Assembly (NCBI RefSeq): GCF_003584645.1
Contig: NZ_AP017928.1
Span: 5,841,501 to 5,905,500, forward strand
Reading direction: 5' to 3'
DNA: 64,000 bases
Source: Methylocaldum marinum
GTDB lineage: Bacteria; Pseudomonadota; Gammaproteobacteria; Methylococcales; Methylococcaceae
This document shows, piece by piece, positions 60,603-64,000 of this stretch. How positions within the stretch are numbered: the first letter of the stretch is position 1; each line of letters opens with the position of its first letter. The position numbers and the translations under genes are program-made. Below the pieces are notes generated by a model that was given only the letters and a program-made list of their open reading frames with translations, did no database searches and was not told the DNA's origin.

Positions 60603-61681
60603 GTACCGACATCCTGCGCCTCGCCGCCGAGGAGGCTTATGCCGAAGAACTGGCCGCTCTTGCCGAAACCGACGAGTATCCGCGCCCGCCGCGCTGGCGG
60701 CTATCGCCGCAAGCCGTGGCGAGCTACCTCCTGGGTGGCGAAACCCGGAACGGCGTCGCCATTACCCCCAAATACCTGGGACAGCGCCGTTTGATGGAAA
60801 TCGCCATCGCCACGCTCGCCACCGACCGCGCGCTGCTGTTGCTGGGCGTGCCCGGTACGGCCAAGAGCTGGGTATCGGAACATCTTTCCGCGGCGATATC
60901 CGGGGATTCGCGCCTCGCGGTACAGGGCACGGCGGGGACTGCCGAGGAGGCGATCCGTTACGGCTGGAACTACGCCAAGCTGTTGGCGGAAGGTCCGTCG
61001 CCCGCCGCCCTGGTGGAAAGCCCGGTACTGCGCGGAATGCGCGACGGGCTGCTGGTGCGGGTGGAAGAACTGACCCGCATCCCGTCCGACGTGCAGGACG
61101 CCCTCATCACCATCCTTTCGGAAAAGACCCTGCCGGTGCCGGAACTCAACACCGAAATTCGTGCCACCCGCGGCTTCAACATCATCGCCACCGCCAACGA
61201 CCGCGATCGCGGCGTGAATGAACTGTCCAGCGCCCTCAAGCGCCGCTTCAATACCGTGGTGCTGCCTTTGCCGGACAGCCTGGACGAGGAAACCGAAATC
61301 GTGCGCAGTCGGGTCGAGAGTCTCGGCAAAGCCCTCAAGCTGCCCAGCGAACCGCCCGCCGTGGAAGAAATCCGAAGGCTCGTTACGGTGTTCCGGGAAC
61401 TTCGCGCCGGCGTCACCGTGGACGGCAAAACCAAGCTCAAGAGCCCGTCCGGCGTGCTCAGCACGGGCGAAGCGATTTCCGTGCTCAACCAGGGTTTGGC
61501 GCTGGCCGGGCACTTCGGCGACGGCGTGCTGCGCGCCCGCGACCTTGCCTCGGGATTGGTGGGCGCCGTGGTCAAGGACCCGGTGCAGGACCGCATCGTC
61601 TGGCTGGAATACCTCGACACGGTCGTGAAGGAGCGCGACGGCTGGAAGGACCTGTACCGGGCCTGCCGGGAACTGGCGTGA
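60599..61681 (+). CDS. MoxR-family AAA+ ATPase
   Basis: A 360-residue AAA+ protein: Walker A is GVPGTAKS (residues 83-90). The Walker B strand reads GLLVRVEELTRIPSDVQDAL, in which the usual 'LLDEI' is replaced by VEEL; it keeps one Glu at the catalytic site but lacks the Asp. Sensor 1 is NIIATANDRDRG, and the arginine finger is in ALKRRFNTVVLPLP. MoxR ATPases act with VWA proteins as chaperones or switches. It overlaps both neighbours by four bases (ATGA, GTGA). Confidence 0.9.
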   Translation: MSTDILRLAAEEAYAEELAALAETDEYPRPPRWRLSPQAVASYLLGGETRNGVAITPKYLGQRRLMEIAIATLATDRALLLLGVPGTAKSWVSEHLSAAISGDSRLAVQGTAGTAEEAIRYGWNYAKLLAEGPSPAALVESPVLRGMRDGLLVRVEELTRIPSDVQDALITILSEKTLPVPELNTEIRATRGFNIIATANDRDRGVNELSSALKRRFNTVVLPLPDSLDEETEIVRSRVESLGKALKLPSEPPAVEEIRRLVTVFRELRAGVTVDGKTKLKSPSGVLSTGEAISVLNQGLALAGHFGDGVLRARDLASGLVGAVVKDPVQDRIVWLEYLDTVVKERDGWKDLYRACRELA

Positions 61682-64000
61682 GCGCGCGGAACGAGAAATA
61701 CCGCGTCTTCGGCATCCGTCACCACGGCCCGGGCAGCGCCCGCAGCCTGCTCGCCGCGCTGGACGCTTATGCTCCGGACGCCATACTGATCGAAGGTCCG
61801 CCCGAAGGCGACACCCTGCTGCCGCTGGCGGCTCATGCCGGCATGCAGCCGCCGGTTGCGCTGCTGCTCTATGCCCTGGACGAACCCAACCAGGCGGCGT
61901 TTTATCCCTTCGCCGAGTTCTCCCCGGAGTGGCAGGCCCTGCGCTACGCCCAGGCGCGGAACCTGCCGGTACGTTTCTTCGATTTGCCCCAGGTCCATGG
62001 CCTGGTTCTGGCGTCGCAAGCCTCTTTCGCTACGGCTCCGGACGAAATAGACCCTCCTCTGCCGGCAGGCGAGGGGGGAAGAGGAACGTCCTCGGGGTCG
62101 GCAGAAGAAGCGGCTGTTTCTGCCGCGCGCTCAGAAAATGATACCGATCCCGAAGCCGACCCGGAAACGAGTTCCGGCGCCGAATATCCCGACCCCTGGC
62201 GGCAGCTTGCCCGCCTCGCCGGCTTCGCCGATCCCGAAGCCCTGTGGGACCGGCTGGTGGAAGAACGGCCGGACACCCCGGAACTGTTCGCGGCCATTGC
62301 CGAACTGATGCAGGCCATTCGCGACGACGACCGCCTGCCGCGCCGCGACCGGATACGGGAAGCCTGGATGCGCAAGGAACTCCGCGCCGAACTGAGAGCG
62401 GGCCGGGACCGCATCGCCGTCGTTTGCGGCGCTTTTCATGCCCCGGCCCTGCTGGATCTGCCGCCCGCCAAGCAGGATGCCGAACATCTGCGCGACCTGC
62501 CGAAGACCAAGGTCGGCGCCACCTGGGTGCCCTGGACCTACGGCCGGCTGGCGCGCGCCAGCGGTTACGGAGCGGGGGTCGAATCGCCCGGCTGGTACGA
62601 GCATCTGTGGCACAGGCACCCGGCCGGCACTGCCGCCTGGATGAGCCGGGCCGCTGTGGTATTCCGCGGTCACGATCTCGATATCGCGCCGGCCCACGCC
62701 ATCGAAGCGACCCGCCTCGCCGAAACGCTCGCTGCCCTGCGCGGCCGCACCGAGCCCGGCCTTGCCGAAGTGACCGAAGCCATCCAGACCATCTACTGCT
62801 ACGGTGATGCCTCGCCCTTGCGCCTGGTGGAGGAAAAACTCAGCGTCGGCGAGCACTTGGGCGCCGTGCCCGAGGAAGCCCCGGAACCGCCGTTGGCCGC
62901 CGACCTGAGGCGCGAGCAGAAGCGGCTGCGGCTGCCGGCGGAAGCCTCCGAGCGGCAGCTCGATCTGGATTTACGCAAGGACAACGATCTCGCGCGCTCG
63001 CATTTGTTGCACCGGTTGAGCATTCTCGGCGTGGCGTGGGGCCGGTTGCAGGAAGCCGCCCGGTCGGGGCTCGGCACCTTTCACGAGTATTGGCGTCTGC
63101 GTTGGGAGCCCGAACTGGCGGTGAATCTGATCGAGGCGGGGCATTATGGCAACAGTGTCGTAAATGCTGCGGAGACCGCCCTGTACGAGCGCGCAGCGGC
63201 CTGTGAGAGCCTCCCGGAACTGGCCGCCATGCTGGAAGCAGCACTAAAAGCCGGGTTACCGATGGCGGTTCCGTCCCTGGCGGCGCGGCTGGACGCAGCT
63301 GCCGCCGTGAGCGACGACATCGGAGATCTGATGCAGGCCTATGCCCGGCTGGCCCCGGTGGCGAAATACGGTGACGTGCGCCGCACCGATAGCGGCGCAC
63401 TGCGGCTGACCTTGCGGCATTACCTGGAACGCATCTGCATCGGCCTGAGCCTCGCCGCCAGCGGTATCCAGGACGAAGCCGCGACGCAACTGCTGGACAG
63501 TCTGGTCGCCGTGGACCGGGCCGCTCACATCCTGGATGAGCACGGCGCCCTGGCCGACTGGCAGTCCGCACTGGTCAATCTCGCCGACCATTCCGCCGCG
63601 CATCCGCTGCTGCTCGGCCGCGCCACGCGCCTTCTGCTCGACCGGCGCTGCGTCTCCACGGAGGAAGCCGCCCGCCGCCTGGGACTGGCCTTGTCGCCCG
63701 GCGTAGCGGCACGGCAAGCCGCCTGGCTGGAGGGCTTCCTCGCCGAAAGCGGCTTGCTCCTCATCCATCAGCCGGAATTGCTGAGTCTTCTGGATGCCTG
63801 GGTATGCGGCCTGCGCGGAGAGGTATTCGATGACATCCTGCCGCTGCTGCGTCGCGCGTTCGCCAAGTTTGCCAAGCCCGAGCGGAAGCAGATCGGCCAG
63901 AAGCTCGCGGCGGAGCAGGACGCGGGAGCGGTGACCCGGACCGCCGGAAGCGCGGACCGAATCGATTGGGAACGGGGGCGGCGGGTATTGCCTACTGTGC
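61678..64000 (+). CDS. DUF5682-like protein, 3' end beyond the window
   Basis: The open frame starts at GTG 61678 (overlapping the MoxR stop as GTGA) and runs without a stop to base 64000, at least 774 codons. It begins RVFGIRHHGPGSARSLLAAL followed by PDAILIEGPPEGD, the conserved start of the DUF5682 family, in which the RHHGPGS and EGPPEGD segments recall TraB/ChaN-type haem- or metal-binding hydrolase folds. A Glu/Ser-rich low-complexity insert lies near residues 120-165. VVCGAFHAPALLDL near 245 matches the second conserved TraB-like GxxH. The remainder is helical. A VWA gene would be expected next. Confidence 0.8.
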   Translation, partial: MSARNEKYRVFGIRHHGPGSARSLLAALDAYAPDAILIEGPPEGDTLLPLAAHAGMQPPVALLLYALDEPNQAAFYPFAEFSPEWQALRYAQARNLPVRFFDLPQVHGLVLASQASFATAPDEIDPPLPAGEGGRGTSSGSAEEAAVSAARSENDTDPEADPETSSGAEYPDPWRQLARLAGFADPEALWDRLVEERPDTPELFAAIAELMQAIRDDDRLPRRDRIREAWMRKELRAELRAGRDRIAVVCGAFHAPALLDLPPAKQDAEHLRDLPKTKVGATWVPWTYGRLARASGYGAGVESPGWYEHLWHRHPAGTAAWMSRAAVVFRGHDLDIAPAHAIEATRLAETLAALRGRTEPGLAEVTEAIQTIYCYGDASPLRLVEEKLSVGEHLGAVPEEAPEPPLAADLRREQKRLRLPAEASERQLDLDLRKDNDLARSHLLHRLSILGVAWGRLQEAARSGLGTFHEYWRLRWEPELAVNLIEAGHYGNSVVNAAETALYERAAACESLPELAAMLEAALKAGLPMAVPSLAARLDAAAAVSDDIGDLMQAYARLAPVAKYGDVRRTDSGALRLTLRHYLERICIGLSLAASGIQDEAATQLLDSLVAVDRAAHILDEHGALADWQSALVNLADHSAAHPLLLGRATRLLLDRRCVSTEEAARRLGLALSPGVAARQAAWLEGFLAESGLLLIHQPELLSLLDAWVCGLRGEVFDDILPLLRRAFAKFAKPERKQIGQKLAAEQDAGAVTRTAGSADRIDWERGRRVLPTV

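Overview
The window looks like the chromosome of a free-living, GC-rich gammaproteobacterial diazotroph. A methanotroph of the Methylococcaceae type fits best (inference: a FeSII ferredoxin, draTG and the accessory nif set sit together; no methane-oxidation gene is visible to confirm it). About 1-37,800 is one large molybdenum nitrogenase region. 1-10,100 holds accessory genes: a SIR2-like protein, bolA, an AAA+ ATPase, a YkgJ-type cysteine protein, an NRDE protein, selO, a CCA-enzyme-like protein without its catalytic domain, iscX, and a small FAH/GST operon. 10,145-17,749 is a long leftward series: a degenerate receiver, a truncated haemoglobin, an unknown protein, draT, draG, a GIY-YIG protein, a Rieske protein, a NifO-like ArsC protein, a SagB-type nitroreductase, a small acidic protein and a rhodanese-ankyrin protein. 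18,281-28,090 is the rightward structural and cofactor operon: nifH, nifD, nifK, FeSII-type ferredoxin, nifE (with an added [2Fe-2S] domain), nifN, nifX, a DUF269 protein, a CCE_0567-type protein, fdxB and nifQ. The two arms diverge from one control region (17,750-18,280) with a sigma-54 promoter facing each way and three perfect TGT-N10-ACA NifA sites between them. DraT/DraG would switch NifH off and on by ADP-ribosylation, and the arginine they act on is present in NifH. Housekeeping genes (ygfZ, apaG, clpP, clpX, lon) lie between nifQ and nifF, so the nif region wraps around a protease operon. nifF is followed by an FAD amine-oxidase-like protein and four small proteins of unknown or loosely assigned function. 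38,143-41,876 is a scar: an IS256 fragment joined to a 5'-truncated nadE, a possible NUDIX remnant, dispersed palindromic repeats, and an IS66 element with a frameshifted tnpC and a 7-bp target duplication. 41,882-55,669 is a leftward type I secretion and giant adhesin locus: a 3009-residue RTX adhesin with 15 contiguous near-identical 88-residue repeats, then a strong hairpin, then TolC-like, ABC and HlyD-type genes. An IS1380-family element (56,080-57,716) separates it from 57,778-64,000, a four-gene overlapping operon (SWIM zinc finger, DUF5691-like, MoxR AAA+, DUF5682-like) that runs off the window. That gene set resembles MoxR-centred NTP-dependent conflict systems and is the least understood module here. 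I saw no rRNA, tRNA or CRISPR array, but I cannot run a structural search.
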